This document shows, piece after piece, positions 1-9,184 of a DNA stretch of 64,000 nt. Where the stretch lies: NCBI GenBank assembly GCA_000702685.1, contig JNJD01000007.1, positions 557,031 through 621,030 of the forward strand. Reading direction: 5' to 3'. The DNA comes from Lachnospiraceae bacterium AC2028 (GTDB taxonomy: Bacteria; Bacillota; Clostridia; Lachnospirales; Lachnospiraceae). How positions within the stretch are numbered: the stretch's first letter is position 1; every line of letters begins with the position of its first letter. Below the pieces are notes generated by a model. The model did not search any database. It saw nothing but the letters and a program-made list of their open reading frames with translations, and was not told the DNA's origin. A program made the translations under genes and the position numbers.

Positions 1-489
1 AGGCTTGTAATATTTACTGTATACACCCTGGATCTTGTCATACAGCTCTTCATTCGGAGTCTTGTAATCACCGTTAAGGAGCATCATTGCAAGAACCCCG
101 CCCGGCTTAAGAAGATCGAATGTCTTCGGGAATGCGACTCTTTCGGGTATCCACTGTATGGTAGCTGCGGAATAGATCATATCGAATTTCTCATCTCCGA
201 AATCGTGGGTGATAAAATCATCGTTCACGATGTGGAAATTCTCATAGGATCCGAATTTCTCATTCATTTTCGCATAGAAATTCTCTCCGAGCTCAATGGC
301 ATTGTAATCGCATCCGGTCTTCAGTATCGGTTCGGTCGCCTGTCCCGTTCCGGGGCCGAGTTCGAGCACTTTCTTTCCGGGGCCGATCTGAGCGTATCCT
401 ATCAGATACTCAAAAAGCTCCGGGCTGTACCTCGGTCTGTACTTGTCGAACTGCTCAGGTATTTGGTCGAATACCTTTCTGTATTCCAT
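1..489 (-). CDS. Class I SAM-dependent methyltransferase, C-terminus cut by the window edge
   Basis: Minus-strand gene with ATG at 489-487, preceded by a strong AAGGAGG ribosome site. About 163 codons are visible before the window ends. The translation contains the SAM-binding motif I, VLELGPGTGQ, near residue 43, and a later motif II-like stretch, FDMIYSAATIQW, as in small-molecule methyltransferases of the UbiE/Methyltransf_11 type. The substrate cannot be told from sequence. It lies 54 bp downstream of rsgA and may be read from the same transcript. Class is confident; specific function is unknown. Confidence 0.85.
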   Translation of the reverse strand, partial: MEYRKVFDQIPEQFDKYRPRYSPELFEYLIGYAQIGPGKKVLELGPGTGQATEPILKTGCDYNAIELGENFYAKMNEKFGSYENFHIVNDDFITHDFGDEKFDMIYSAATIQWIPERVAFPKTFDLLKPGGVLAMMLLNGDYKTPNEELYDKIQGVYSKYYKP

Positions 490-543
490 TCTATCGCCTC
501 CTTTCGATGAACACACTTTTTTGGTTTCTTTTATCGAACATAT

Positions 544-1527
544 TTAATAAATATTGTTCTTATCGTTGAATTTCTTACGCTCCTTCGACCACTTTGAGAT
601 CTCTTTTTTCATAGCGTAATTTCTGGTGTTTTCCGCACCGAGATTTTTGTAAAGCATATATCTTTCTTCGGACAGTTCTCCGCTTTCTATGGCTGCCTTG
701 ACCGCACATCCCGGTTCTGTGTCATGTCTGCAATTGCTGAACCTGCACATGCTCTCAAGTTCAAGGATGTCCGAAAACGTATCGTCGATCCCATCCTGCA
801 TATTGGCCATTCCGATCTCACGCATTCCCGGAGTATCGATGACAGACACACCGCCTCCGATATCGATCAGCTGCCTGTGAGTGGTGGTATGCTTTCCTGT
901 CGAATCCGATTCCCTTACTTCGGAAGTCTTCATTACCTCTTTGCCGGTGATCGCATTTATGAGTGTTGATTTGCCCGCTCCGGAAGATCCCATAAGACAG
1001 ATCGTAGTTCCGGGTTCAAAGTATTCTCTGAGTTCTTCAAGTCCGATCCCGTATATCGCAGAGATCGCATGAACCCTGATCTTATCGGAAATGCTCTCGA
1101 CTTCACGGATATACCTTCCGACATTATTACACAGATCCGATTTGGTAAGAATAGCAACAGGTATTGCTCCGCCCTGTATCGCCACGCTCGCGTATCTTGC
1201 GATACGGTTATAGCTGTAGTCTTCATTGAGCGAAGTAACTATGAAAACATAATCTGCATTTGCGACCATGTACTGCATAACGCCGGTCTTGGCCTGGTCG
1301 GGCCTTTGAAGGATATTCTTCCTCTCACATACCGACTGTATGACGGACTCTCCGTCCGGATTCGGGATAAAGGATACATAGTCTCCGACGAGCGGAAAAT
1401 TTTCCGCATCTTCTTCGTAGAACTTACCCTTTAATTTTGCATAATAATCTTTGTTTTCGCTTGTTACGATAAAGCTGTTTTTTCTGACTTCGGAAATTCT
1501 TCCGATCATTTCCTGACTTTTATTCAT
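544..1527 (-). CDS. rsgA: Ribosome small subunit-dependent GTPase RsgA
   Basis: 327-residue GTPase that releases assembly factors during late 30S subunit maturation. The G motifs are circularly permuted as in the family: the TKSD motif (G4, residues 128-131) comes before the P-loop GSSGAGKST (residues 180-188) and the DTPGMRE motif (G3, 231-237). An OB-fold domain occupies the N-terminus, and a C-terminal zinc-binding site is visible as C261, C266, H268 and C274. I chose the ATG at 1527 because it follows GGAGAATTCAGG. The 31 codons open upstream run through a terminator hairpin and are not credible. Confidence 0.96.
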   Translation of the reverse strand: MNKSQEMIGRISEVRKNSFIVTSENKDYYAKLKGKFYEEDAENFPLVGDYVSFIPNPDGESVIQSVCERKNILQRPDQAKTGVMQYMVANADYVFIVTSLNEDYSYNRIARYASVAIQGGAIPVAILTKSDLCNNVGRYIREVESISDKIRVHAISAIYGIGLEELREYFEPGTTICLMGSSGAGKSTLINAITGKEVMKTSEVRESDSTGKHTTTHRQLIDIGGGVSVIDTPGMREIGMANMQDGIDDTFSDILELESMCRFSNCRHDTEPGCAVKAAIESGELSEERYMLYKNLGAENTRNYAMKKEISKWSKERKKFNDKNNIY

Positions 1528-1593
1528 CCTGAATTCTCCATTAATGTTGATAGATATACTGTATGGAGACCGGGACGGATAAGCCCTTCGGGC

Positions 1594-1627
1594 AAAAGAA
1601 GACCGTGACTGTAAGGCCACGGTCTTT
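1594..1627 (-). terminator. Rho-independent terminator
   Basis: A 9-bp stem (AAGACCGTG at 1599-1607 with CACGGTCTT at 1618-1626) around a 10-nt loop is followed on the minus strand by CTTTT. It sits between the xylan genes and rsgA, so it most likely ends the GH67-GH43 transcript. Nothing else is recognisable between 1528 and 1800. Confidence 0.75.
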
Positions 1628-1800
1628 AGATCATTTTCAATACATTAGCTTAGATCAAAAATTATAAACCGAGGTCTTCATACAATATGTGTTTGCGCTC
1701 TCTATTCTGTTTGCAATCATTATCGAATACCTCGCTTTCTTTGATATTTTTAATACGCTGACTATATTATCAGCAATGTAACGGAAAATCAATATGATTT

Positions 1801-2721
1801 TCAGATGCCGTTCACGCCGTCACACTTTTCGATCGTATCTATGGTTCCGTCTTCGTTATATGTAAACTCAGCAACACATACGCTTCTGTGGAAGAGGCTT
1901 CCTCCCGGAAGTTCATCGGTGTGGTAGAAGAGGTATGAGTGACCCTTGAAATCACAGAGTCCGGGATGATTGGTAAAGCAGTGTCCTTCCTCCATGAGAA
2001 CTCCCTTGTAGGTCCAGGGACCTGTTGCGGTGGGAGCGGTGGCATATCCGAAGTGCTCGTTTCTCTTTTCGCCCTCGGCAAATCCTGCGAATATCATATA
2101 GTAGAGTCCGTTCCTCTTATAGAACCAGGGACCTTCTCCGTATGTGGTTCCGGTCTCATGGCTTCCCTTTCCGAAAGATTCAACGGTCATGGGAACCTTG
2201 ACAACACCTACGCTCTCATCGATCGAGATCATATCCTCGTTGAGCAGAACATAACGAAGCTCGGGATTTCCGAAATACAGATAAGCCTGTCCGTCATCAT
2301 CAATGAAAACTGTGGGATCGATGTCGTTCCAATCGCCTTCGTCGACAAGGGGATGTCCGAGATCCTTGAAGGGACCGGTGGGGCTGTCGGATACGCCGAC
2401 AGCTATCGCCATTCCGCCGTTTGTCTTATGAACGGGGCAGTACAGATAGAACTTGCCGTTTCTTTCGATGCACTGGGGAGCCCATGCACGGTCATCAGCC
2501 CACTCGATATCATCCAGAGAGAAGATCTTGCCGTGGTCGGTCCAGTTCACCATATCCTTGGTTGAAAAGACTCTCCAATCGAACATGGTATAGAAATCAT
2601 TGATGAGATTATCCTCATCATGTGTGGTGTAGAGATACAGCGTGTCTCCGCATACCATGGGCGCGGGATCCGCGGTGTAGATATCTGTAACGATAGGATT
2701 CTTTCCTTTTTGTTCTGCCAT
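1801..2721 (-). CDS. Glycoside hydrolase family 43 (beta-xylosidase/alpha-arabinofuranosidase type)
   Basis: 306-residue five-bladed beta-propeller enzyme that removes xylose or arabinose from xylan-derived oligosaccharides. The three GH43 acidic residues are visible: D18 in TADPAP (base), D135 in NDIDPTVF (pKa modulator) and E197 in YGEGPW (acid). The length fits a catalytic domain without a carbohydrate-binding module. There is no signal peptide, so it should act in the cytoplasm on imported oligosaccharides. It lies 46 bp downstream of the GH67 gene on the same strand, which points to one glucurono-arabinoxylan operon. Substrate preference within GH43 cannot be assigned. Confidence 0.93.
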   Translation of the reverse strand: MAEQKGKNPIVTDIYTADPAPMVCGDTLYLYTTHDEDNLINDFYTMFDWRVFSTKDMVNWTDHGKIFSLDDIEWADDRAWAPQCIERNGKFYLYCPVHKTNGGMAIAVGVSDSPTGPFKDLGHPLVDEGDWNDIDPTVFIDDDGQAYLYFGNPELRYVLLNEDMISIDESVGVVKVPMTVESFGKGSHETGTTYGEGPWFYKRNGLYYMIFAGFAEGEKRNEHFGYATAPTATGPWTYKGVLMEEGHCFTNHPGLCDFKGHSYLFYHTDELPGGSLFHRSVCVAEFTYNEDGTIDTIEKCDGVNGI

Positions 2722-2767
2722 ATTCTCTCCTCCTGCATTGCTTATCCGTTATAACCGAAATACGCTA

Positions 2768-4768
2768 TCAGTAGATCTGCCTTCCCTTTTCGTCGGGTAT
2801 TCCGCTCTTGCGGTAGAAATATGAATTGACCTGATCGCACCATTCGCGTGCATTTGCAAGCTGGCGTGTGAAGCGTTCGCTTACATTTTCGAATATCTCA
2901 TCGTCGACTTTTCCCTTTAATGAATCCCACTTTTCGGAAAGTTTCTGTGCTTCCTCATATCCTTCAAAATGCGTATCGTAAATATGCTGGATGACCGTCT
3001 TGCCGCTGTGCAGCTTATGTGTATAGGGAAGATGATGGAAGAACAGTACAAGCTCATCGGGACATTTATCGGGATCGTTATAGACCGACGCATTGGGCTC
3101 GTTATACTGAAGAGCATATCCCGTACCCTTATCGGATCTGTCAACACCTATCCCTAAGTGATCGGCTCTGTGATATGTTCCCCATCTGTCATATTCGTAT
3201 CCGTCCACACTGCAGCCGTAATGGATGCCGGGCTGAACCATCCATCCTATTCCCAGAGGGCTGGTGTACTTTTCATAGATCTCTCTTGAAGGAAGCAATA
3301 TGCTTACGATCTTACTTACGACATCCTCATCCGCGGAGATCGACATTTTTACGAATTCCTCTGCGATCTGTTCCGAAGACAGAGATGTGTCGAATGCAAG
3401 TCTTCCGAATCCGAAAAGATTGGCTCCCGCAAGGTAATTACCCGTCCAGTTAAAATCGTTACCGGTGTTGGTAACTGCGGCGATTCCGGAATATCTGTCC
3501 CCGAAAGTCTCTCCGCTGATGATATCCGCAACGGTATCTTTTTCCTCTTTGACATAGGTCCTGAATCCGAGGATCTCCTTGAATTCGGGGATCAGATAGC
3601 AGACATCGATCTGATGACCGGTGTATTCCTGAGCGATCTGAACCTCCAGCATCTGGTTGGTCTTCTTAAGACCGCCGAGAAGAGGAGATATGGGCTCCCT
3701 TATCTGGAAGTCCATCGGACCGTTCTTGATCTGGAGAATGACATTGTCGTGATAATCCCCGTCCATCGGCATGAAATTATCATAACCGGCTCTTGCCCTG
3801 TCAGTCTTTCTGTCACGCCAGTCCTGCTTGCAGTTATATACGAAGCATCTCCATATGATGATCGCACCGTATTCCTTCACAATATCGGCAAGCATGTTTG
3901 CACCGTCCGCCTGGGTTCTTCCGTAAGTAAAGGGGCCGGGACGCCCTTCCGAGTCGGCCTTGACAAGGAAGCCTCCCAGTGTGGGGATCCGGTCAAAAAC
4001 TTCCGCCATCTTGTTCTTCCACCAGGAGATGACTTTTTCATCAAGTGGATCCGCACTGTCGAGTCCGCCGATCTCAATGGTCGATGCATAATTAAGACTT
4101 AAGTATAATCTGATGCCGTATCCCGCAAATATTTCGCCGAGCTTTGCAAGCTTATCGAAATATCTGTCGGTTATCATGTATGATGCGGCATTCTTGACAT
4201 TAACATTGTTGATGACTACGCCGTTGATGCCGACGGAAGCGATCAGCCTCGCATAATCTACGGTTCTCTCATCAATAACGATCTCATCGTTTACATAGAA
4301 GAACGATTCTCCCGAATAGCCTCTTTCTATGCTTCCGTCCATGTTGTCCCAGTGATTCAGCATTCTGAGAGGGTTGGAGGGACGAACGGTCCTGCCGCCT
4401 GCATATGTAGTCTTTATATCACGCTCACAAGAGACGTTTCTTAGAACATCAAAGGCCGCATAAAGTATTCCCGCTCCGCTTTTAGATGAAAGTGATATTC
4501 CGTCCTCACGAAGGGATACGGTGTATTCTTCGTTGTCCAGGATGTCCTTACCGCTGTTTTCTTTTACGGGATCGGAAGACTCTTCGAAGATAAAGTCGGG
4601 CTCAATTCCGAGCATGGATTTAAGACCGGTCTTCAATTCCGTGATCGCATTTGCGACTGTGCGATCGGACGCAGATGCTCCGGAAATGTAGAATTTCTTT
4701 AATATAGAGCTGTCGCTGAAGTTCTTTATCTCCTTATATGCAAGCCACAGATCGGCGTGATTTTTCAT
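2768..4768 (-). CDS. aguA: GH67 alpha-glucuronidase
   Basis: 666-residue enzyme that cleaves (4-O-methyl-)glucuronic acid from the non-reducing end of xylo-oligosaccharides. The catalytic residues of GH67 align with E274 (KADSEGRPGP, acid), D353 (GPMDFQIRE) and E381 (IAQEYTGHQ). The C-terminal domain contains the family hallmark WGTYHRADHLGIG. There is no signal peptide, so it is cytoplasmic, as expected for GH67. A GGGAGG site lies 11 nt before the ATG. It is co-directional with, and just upstream of, the GH43 gene. No transporter for the oligosaccharides is in the window, so uptake must be encoded elsewhere. Confidence 0.95.
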   Translation of the reverse strand: MKNHADLWLAYKEIKNFSDSSILKKFYISGASASDRTVANAITELKTGLKSMLGIEPDFIFEESSDPVKENSGKDILDNEEYTVSLREDGISLSSKSGAGILYAAFDVLRNVSCERDIKTTYAGGRTVRPSNPLRMLNHWDNMDGSIERGYSGESFFYVNDEIVIDERTVDYARLIASVGINGVVINNVNVKNAASYMITDRYFDKLAKLGEIFAGYGIRLYLSLNYASTIEIGGLDSADPLDEKVISWWKNKMAEVFDRIPTLGGFLVKADSEGRPGPFTYGRTQADGANMLADIVKEYGAIIIWRCFVYNCKQDWRDRKTDRARAGYDNFMPMDGDYHDNVILQIKNGPMDFQIREPISPLLGGLKKTNQMLEVQIAQEYTGHQIDVCYLIPEFKEILGFRTYVKEEKDTVADIISGETFGDRYSGIAAVTNTGNDFNWTGNYLAGANLFGFGRLAFDTSLSSEQIAEEFVKMSISADEDVVSKIVSILLPSREIYEKYTSPLGIGWMVQPGIHYGCSVDGYEYDRWGTYHRADHLGIGVDRSDKGTGYALQYNEPNASVYNDPDKCPDELVLFFHHLPYTHKLHSGKTVIQHIYDTHFEGYEEAQKLSEKWDSLKGKVDDEIFENVSERFTRQLANAREWCDQVNSYFYRKSGIPDEKGRQIY

Positions 4769-4800
4769 TTATGCATGACCTCCCAAAAAGTGATTTCTAT

Positions 4801-4852
4801 AAAAAAGATACTATAGGCGGTAAAGCCTTGTAAACAACAAGATTCCACCGCC
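4801..4852 (-). terminator. Terminator of the Xre-GNAT-GNAT-MATE operon
   Basis: Two-part stem, GGCGGT (4816-4821) with ACCGCC (4847-4852) and inner CTTGT with ACAAG, followed on the minus strand by TATAGTATCTTTTTT. It lies between the MATE stop codon and the GH67 start. A second small inverted repeat, ACCGG/CCGGT, lies directly after the MATE stop. Confidence 0.65.
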
Positions 4853-4898
4853 CTGATTAATATTTCCTATATTTAACCGGTAATGATTCCGGTCTTTT

Positions 4899-6245
4899 TT
4901 ATATTTTGATCTTCGTCCACTTACCCTGTTTGAATCTGACCGATCCGAAGATAAATCTTGAAACCTGATCCGCAAGTATTCCCATCCATACACCGTTTAT
5001 TCCGAATCCGAGGACATATCCGAACATATATGAAAATGCGGTTCTGATGACTGTTACGCTGATGATCGATGCAAGTGCGGTATAACCCGTATCGCCGGCA
5101 CCGCGCAGACAGCCCATATATATGACCTGGGAAACCTGGAAGATGACTACAATTATGATGATACGTGTGATGTCAACTCCGATCTTTACTATTTCGGGCT
5201 CTTCAAAGAACGCGGACATCATTGCATGCCCGCCGAAGAAATAAATGCAGGCAAGAGCAAACGATATGATAAGTCCCAGTCTTCTGCAGACACGGCCGTA
5301 TTCCTTGGCAAGCTCTTCATCGTTCTGTCCGAGACTGCGGCCGATAAGCGCAACAGCGGTTGCCTGAAGACCGTCACCGAAAGAAAAAGAAAGTCCCATT
5401 ATGTTCATTCCGACCTGATGGGCCGCCATTGCAGCCGTTCCGATCTTGGCAGCCATGATCGATGTGGCCATGAATCCGACTCTCATAAGGAGCTGTTCAA
5501 AGAAAACCGAATAACCGACCCTTATGATCGACTTGAATCCATCGATTCGTGGGAGGATCTTGTTCTTCACTATATAAGGGATGCTGACGAAGCAATCCTT
5601 TTTAAAGAGTGACATTATGCTCATGACACTTGCAACAACGGTTCCGAGAACCGTGGCAAGAGCGGCACCCCTGACACCGAGAGCGGGAAATCCGAACTTA
5701 CCGCCAATGAGCAGATAGTTGAAGACGATGTTGACCGAATTGGATGCCAGATTCGTACGCATCGTGATCTTTGTGTTGCCCGCACCTCTCTGGGCCGAGT
5801 TAATACCCATCTGAATGCAGTTGAAGATCATTCCGCCCATTACGATCCGGAAATACAATGTAGCCTGATCATGTGTATCGGAATTGGAACCGCAGAATCT
5901 TATGATATCGCCCGCAAAGAAAACAAGCAAGGTACTTATGACTGCCGCAGCGATCAGGATGAACGCAATACCGGACACAAGGATCCTGTTCGCATCGTCT
6001 TTCCTGTCCTCACCCCTTCTTCTTGCAACAAGTGCGGAGAGCGCTACGTTCAAGGCAAAGAACATGGAAAGCCCCATGAATTTCGGCTGGGTGGTAAGTC
6101 CTACAGCGGCGACGGCATTACTTCCGAGTCCGCTTACCATATAGGAATCCACTAAACCGACAAAGGCAGTGAAGAACGATTCTATCACTGCCGGCCATGC
6201 GATGCTTATGGTTTCTTTTAATAATTTTCTGTCTGTATCTTTCAT
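4899..6245 (-). CDS. MATE-family multidrug/cation antiporter
   Basis: 448-residue integral membrane exporter, with about 12 hydrophobic helices in two six-helix halves. The N-terminus (LLKETISIAWPAVIES) and the stretch VDSYMVSGLGSNAVAAVGL are typical of the MATE fold, which exports cationic drugs in exchange for Na+ or H+. It is the last gene of a minus-strand run with two GNAT genes and an Xre regulator upstream (gap of 41 bp to the previous stop). That association suggests export plus chemical modification of a toxic compound, but the substrate is unknown. It is only distantly similar to the second MATE at 9265-10629. Confidence 0.92.
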   Translation of the reverse strand: MKDTDRKLLKETISIAWPAVIESFFTAFVGLVDSYMVSGLGSNAVAAVGLTTQPKFMGLSMFFALNVALSALVARRRGEDRKDDANRILVSGIAFILIAAAVISTLLVFFAGDIIRFCGSNSDTHDQATLYFRIVMGGMIFNCIQMGINSAQRGAGNTKITMRTNLASNSVNIVFNYLLIGGKFGFPALGVRGAALATVLGTVVASVMSIMSLFKKDCFVSIPYIVKNKILPRIDGFKSIIRVGYSVFFEQLLMRVGFMATSIMAAKIGTAAMAAHQVGMNIMGLSFSFGDGLQATAVALIGRSLGQNDEELAKEYGRVCRRLGLIISFALACIYFFGGHAMMSAFFEEPEIVKIGVDITRIIIIVVIFQVSQVIYMGCLRGAGDTGYTALASIISVTVIRTAFSYMFGYVLGFGINGVWMGILADQVSRFIFGSVRFKQGKWTKIKI

Positions 6246-6286
6246 ACAGTTCTCTTTACAGACCGTGTTACAAAATGCTCACAGTC

Positions 6287-7057
6287 TCATTTTGCGAACT
6301 CATCTTTTTCAACTTCGCGGCTTTCGGTCTCTACCCAGGCCGGAACAAATCCGCTGGATATCGCCGTCTTCCATGAAGCAATATTGGAAAGACTTGTTCC
6401 GTAATACGGGATCGCACCTCTTCGATACGCTTCGTCACGCAGAAGTGCCACAAGAGTCTTGGCGATTCCTTTTCCTCTGTATTCGGGAAGAACATCGATA
6501 CCTATCTGCCACATCTCCGGAGTGTCCGCAGAACACCCGGCCATACCGCAGATCTTATCTCCGTCCAGTGCAACTATTGCCAGGACATCGGGTCTGTCGG
6601 GGCGGAATCTGTCGCAGAGCGCATTGGAGAATTCTTCCTTTCCATAGTATTCCGACAGGTCATTCTGTTCAAGCCACTTTATCTTCAGATCCGTCTTGTG
6701 GTTAAGCAGCTCGGGTGTCGGGATGAACATATGGTGAGTCAGAGCCATTTTGTATCCGTATTCACGGAGTTTTGTTTCCAGCTCGAAGAAATTGTGCTGT
6801 TCAAAAAGCCAGAATCCCTTCCTGTCCTTAACCCATTCCTTCAGCCAGGGGTGAATTCTTTCATCTGCGGATATGACCGCATTATTACCGAAAGTTGCCA
6901 TCTGAAGAAAGAATTCCTTTTCGGAGAATTTTCTTCTTTTCTCATGAAGGACAGACTTTGTGATCACGTTCTCTTCCTTCGCGAAATCCTCCGGTCTGCA
7001 GTTGAATTCATATGATAATTGTCTTTTGATCGTATCTAATATCAGCTTTTCGGTCAT
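6287..7057 (-). CDS. GNAT-family N-acetyltransferase
   Basis: 256 residues. The C-terminal half holds the GNAT acetyl-CoA site, with IGIDVLPEYRGKGIAKTLV giving the beta4 strand and the R/Q-x-x-G-x-G/A loop (YRGKGIA). The N-terminal ~130 residues are a second, divergent GNAT-like or unassigned region. It would transfer an acetyl group from acetyl-CoA to an amine on an unknown acceptor. Its ATG overlaps the stop of the preceding GNAT gene by 4 nt (ATGA), so the two are translationally coupled. Confidence 0.88.
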   Translation of the reverse strand: MTEKLILDTIKRQLSYEFNCRPEDFAKEENVITKSVLHEKRRKFSEKEFFLQMATFGNNAVISADERIHPWLKEWVKDRKGFWLFEQHNFFELETKLREYGYKMALTHHMFIPTPELLNHKTDLKIKWLEQNDLSEYYGKEEFSNALCDRFRPDRPDVLAIVALDGDKICGMAGCSADTPEMWQIGIDVLPEYRGKGIAKTLVALLRDEAYRRGAIPYYGTSLSNIASWKTAISSGFVPAWVETESREVEKDEFAK

Positions 7058-7587
7058 GACTTCTTTAGATCCTTCGACATAAACAGTAAGAGATCGTCAT
7101 CATTTACGCAGGGCGCATACTGGTCCAGCTGCTTTCCCCGGTACCAGACACCGCTTCCGTCGAAATTATATCCTCTCTTTACATACACTCTCTGGGCGGG
7201 ACCGTATCCGGAATGAACACCAACCGCAAGAAATACCATATCGGAAAAATTGGATGCTTCCTTTTCCGCAGCATCAAGCAGCCTGTTTCCTATACCCTTT
7301 TTATGGACATCGAAGAACACCGTAAGGTCCACTATCTCAGGGTAGCCCTTGCCTCCCCACGGGCCTTCCGAAGGATTGAGGATCAGAGTGCACTGACCCG
7401 ATACACGTCCTTCGTATTCCGCTATGAAAACAATGCGTGTTTTTTCTTCCTGTTCCTTATAGTAATTCTCGTAGATTTCAAGCTGCGGATGCCATCCATA
7501 GGAAGCATAAGTGTCATATAGAATCTTGGCATCCCCGGGCAGCATGCTTCTGATAACCGTAACTCCGTCATCAAAATATATAGTCAT
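7054..7587 (-). CDS. GNAT-family N-acetyltransferase
   Basis: 177 residues with a clear GNAT core: beta-strand VDLTVFFDVHKKGIGNRLLDAAE including the acetyl-CoA loop KKGIGN, then the late GYGPAQRVYVKRGY segment common to GNATs that modify small molecules. It starts 5 bp after the Xre regulator stop and overlaps the next GNAT by 4 nt, so regulator, two acetyltransferases and MATE pump form one operon. Substrate unknown. Confidence 0.9.
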   Translation of the reverse strand: MTIYFDDGVTVIRSMLPGDAKILYDTYASYGWHPQLEIYENYYKEQEEKTRIVFIAEYEGRVSGQCTLILNPSEGPWGGKGYPEIVDLTVFFDVHKKGIGNRLLDAAEKEASNFSDMVFLAVGVHSGYGPAQRVYVKRGYNFDGSGVWYRGKQLDQYAPCVNDDDLLLFMSKDLKKS

Positions 7588-7592
7588 CTTTC

Positions 7593-8195
7593 TTACTCCT
7601 TGCGTTCTTTTACGGGATCCGAGTAAAATAATCCGTCACGGTTACAGTAAAATAAGAACCTTCTGACTCCTCTGATCTTAAATCGTGCTTCGGCATTTCC
7701 CTCAGGATACAGTTTTATCATCTGAATTCCGTCTGACGAAACTGCCGCCACAAACGAAATATAATGCTCCTTCGTCATGCTGTGATCGATCCGGATATAG
7801 TATTCATCCTCTATCCGTTCCACGAATATCTTATGGCGTTCATCCGCAGGTTCGACATCCGGGGGTGAAAGCTGTATGCCGTGACAATGAATAGCCGCTT
7901 CACCCATACTGTGTATCACATTTCCGCATATCGGACATACATAGAATTTCGATCTCAGCATATTTGCGGATACATTCGCATTATGAACGGTATTCCCGGA
8001 GATAAGTTCGGTTACGGAAACCCGGAGTGCTTCCGCAATGGGTTCCAAAAGAGTGATATTCGGATATCCCTTCCCGGTTTCCCATTTGGATACCGTCTTG
8101 TCACTTACTCCGAGCTTTTCCGCAAGCTGAAGCTGGGTAAGCTTATTCTTTTCACGAAGTTCCCTGATAGCCGTGCCTGTAACATATTGGTTCAT
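7593..8195 (-). CDS. Xre-family regulator with a C-terminal zinc-ribbon-like region
   Basis: 200 residues. Residues ~6-60 form an HTH_3/Xre DNA-binding domain (LREKNKLTQLQLAEKLGVSD, then KWETGKG). A CPICG motif near residue 91 followed by a His/Cys-rich stretch (IHCHG) looks like a metal-binding ribbon. I prefer the ATG at 8195, 8 nt from GGAGG; the in-frame ATG at 8201 is only 3 nt from it. As first gene of the operon with two GNATs and a MATE exporter, it is the likely local regulator, possibly sensing a metal or thiol-reactive ligand. That last point is inference. Confidence 0.87.
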   Translation of the reverse strand: MNQYVTGTAIRELREKNKLTQLQLAEKLGVSDKTVSKWETGKGYPNITLLEPIAEALRVSVTELISGNTVHNANVSANMLRSKFYVCPICGNVIHSMGEAAIHCHGIQLSPPDVEPADERHKIFVERIEDEYYIRIDHSMTKEHYISFVAAVSSDGIQMIKLYPEGNAEARFKIRGVRRFLFYCNRDGLFYSDPVKERKE

Positions 8196-8237
8196 ATTCA
8201 TTTACCTCCATGCACAGATTGTAATCCGGCTCCTTAT

Positions 8238-8266
8238 ATTATAATACCTACGGATGGTAGAATTCA
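8238..8266 (-). promoter_or_regulatory. Probable promoter and operator of the Xre-GNAT-GNAT-MATE operon
   Basis: On the minus strand a TATAAT -10 lies at 8243-8238. The 17-bp spacer contains an imperfect palindrome (CTAC-GGATG-GTAG, 8248-8260) that could be the Xre operator. The -35 (TGAATT) is poor. The site is about 45 bp upstream of the regulator start. Seen: the hexamer and dyad. Inferred: autoregulation. Confidence 0.4.
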
Positions 8267-8291
8267 CTCACCCGGTAGTATAATAATATAA

Positions 8292-8331
8292 TAAAAGAAG
8301 GACCAAGGAACAGTGATTTTCCTTGGCCCTT
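8292..8331 (-). terminator. Terminator of the MerR regulator gene
   Basis: Minus-strand stem GGGCCAAGG/CCTTGGTCC (8329-8321 with 8308-8300, one G-U pair) followed by TTCTTTTATTATA. It lies 10 bp past the stop of the MerR gene. Confidence 0.8.
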
Positions 8332-8338
8332 CGAATTA

Positions 8339-9142
8339 TCATTCCACGGGAAAGCAGGCTTCCGTTACATATTCATCGGGATTCTGTGTCTGAGCCGGAC
8401 TTACATGGTAAATGTTGAACATATGTCCGTTCATCTTATAACCGTTTGACTTGATCCATGAGACTACGGTAGCATACGCTTCTCCCATCTGATCGTAACT
8501 TCCCTTTATGATACAGCTGGCTACCTTTACGGCGGGAAGTGTCTTGAACTTCACATGCTCCGTATCTTCATATGATCCGTTCACTGTCATCCACGCGATG
8601 ATCTCTACATTTTCTTCCTTGTATTCATCATCGAGAAATTCCGCAGCCGCAAGGCAGGGATCCGAAGGCACCAGATTCTTGCATTCCTGCATCATTGTTC
8701 CCCACAACATGCTCTCATCCTCATAATGAGGTACTACCATTTGGACCGTAGCCGCATATCTCTCGGGAATTGTCTTTACCGTTACATCAAAACTCATATT
8801 CTGCTCCTTTCTCAGCCTCTTACGGGCCGTATCCAGAAGCATCAGCTTGTACTCCGTCTCTTGGTTCAGCTTGGAAAGTTCCTTCTGTCTCTCCGACAGG
8901 AAGGCTTCCATCTTATCCTTATCATCGTATGAATCGAGGATCTTTATTATATCGGCAAGGGCAAAGCCCATATCCTTTAATGATGTGATCCTTCCGATGG
9001 TGAAAAGCTGATCCTCACGGTAATATCGATATCCTGTAAACTCATCGATCTCCGCAGGTTTCAGTAATCCGATATCGTCGTAGTGGCGCAGCATCCTGAT
9101 GCTTACTCTGGATAGTTTCGAAAACTCACCTATTTTAAGCAT
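8339..9142 (-). CDS. MerR-family regulator with GyrI-like effector domain (copy 1)
   Basis: 267 residues. Residues 1-70 are a MerR winged helix (MLKIGEFSKLSRVSIRMLRH, then TGYRYY), followed by a dimerisation coiled coil (~75-115) and a GyrI-like/SOUL-type ligand-binding domain to the C-terminus. This BmrR-like layout binds lipophilic or cationic drugs and activates a promoter with a long spacer. A near-identical copy sits at 26122-26925, roughly 93 percent identical in protein by my reading but with many silent DNA differences. The MATE exporter just upstream (9265-10629) is a plausible partner but is not obviously under its promoter. Confidence 0.93.
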   Translation of the reverse strand: MLKIGEFSKLSRVSIRMLRHYDDIGLLKPAEIDEFTGYRYYREDQLFTIGRITSLKDMGFALADIIKILDSYDDKDKMEAFLSERQKELSKLNQETEYKLMLLDTARKRLRKEQNMSFDVTVKTIPERYAATVQMVVPHYEDESMLWGTMMQECKNLVPSDPCLAAAEFLDDEYKEENVEIIAWMTVNGSYEDTEHVKFKTLPAVKVASCIIKGSYDQMGEAYATVVSWIKSNGYKMNGHMFNIYHVSPAQTQNPDEYVTEACFPVE

Positions 9143-9184
9143 TTGTTCCTACCTCCATGGATGTATTATCTTGAGCTCACTAAG

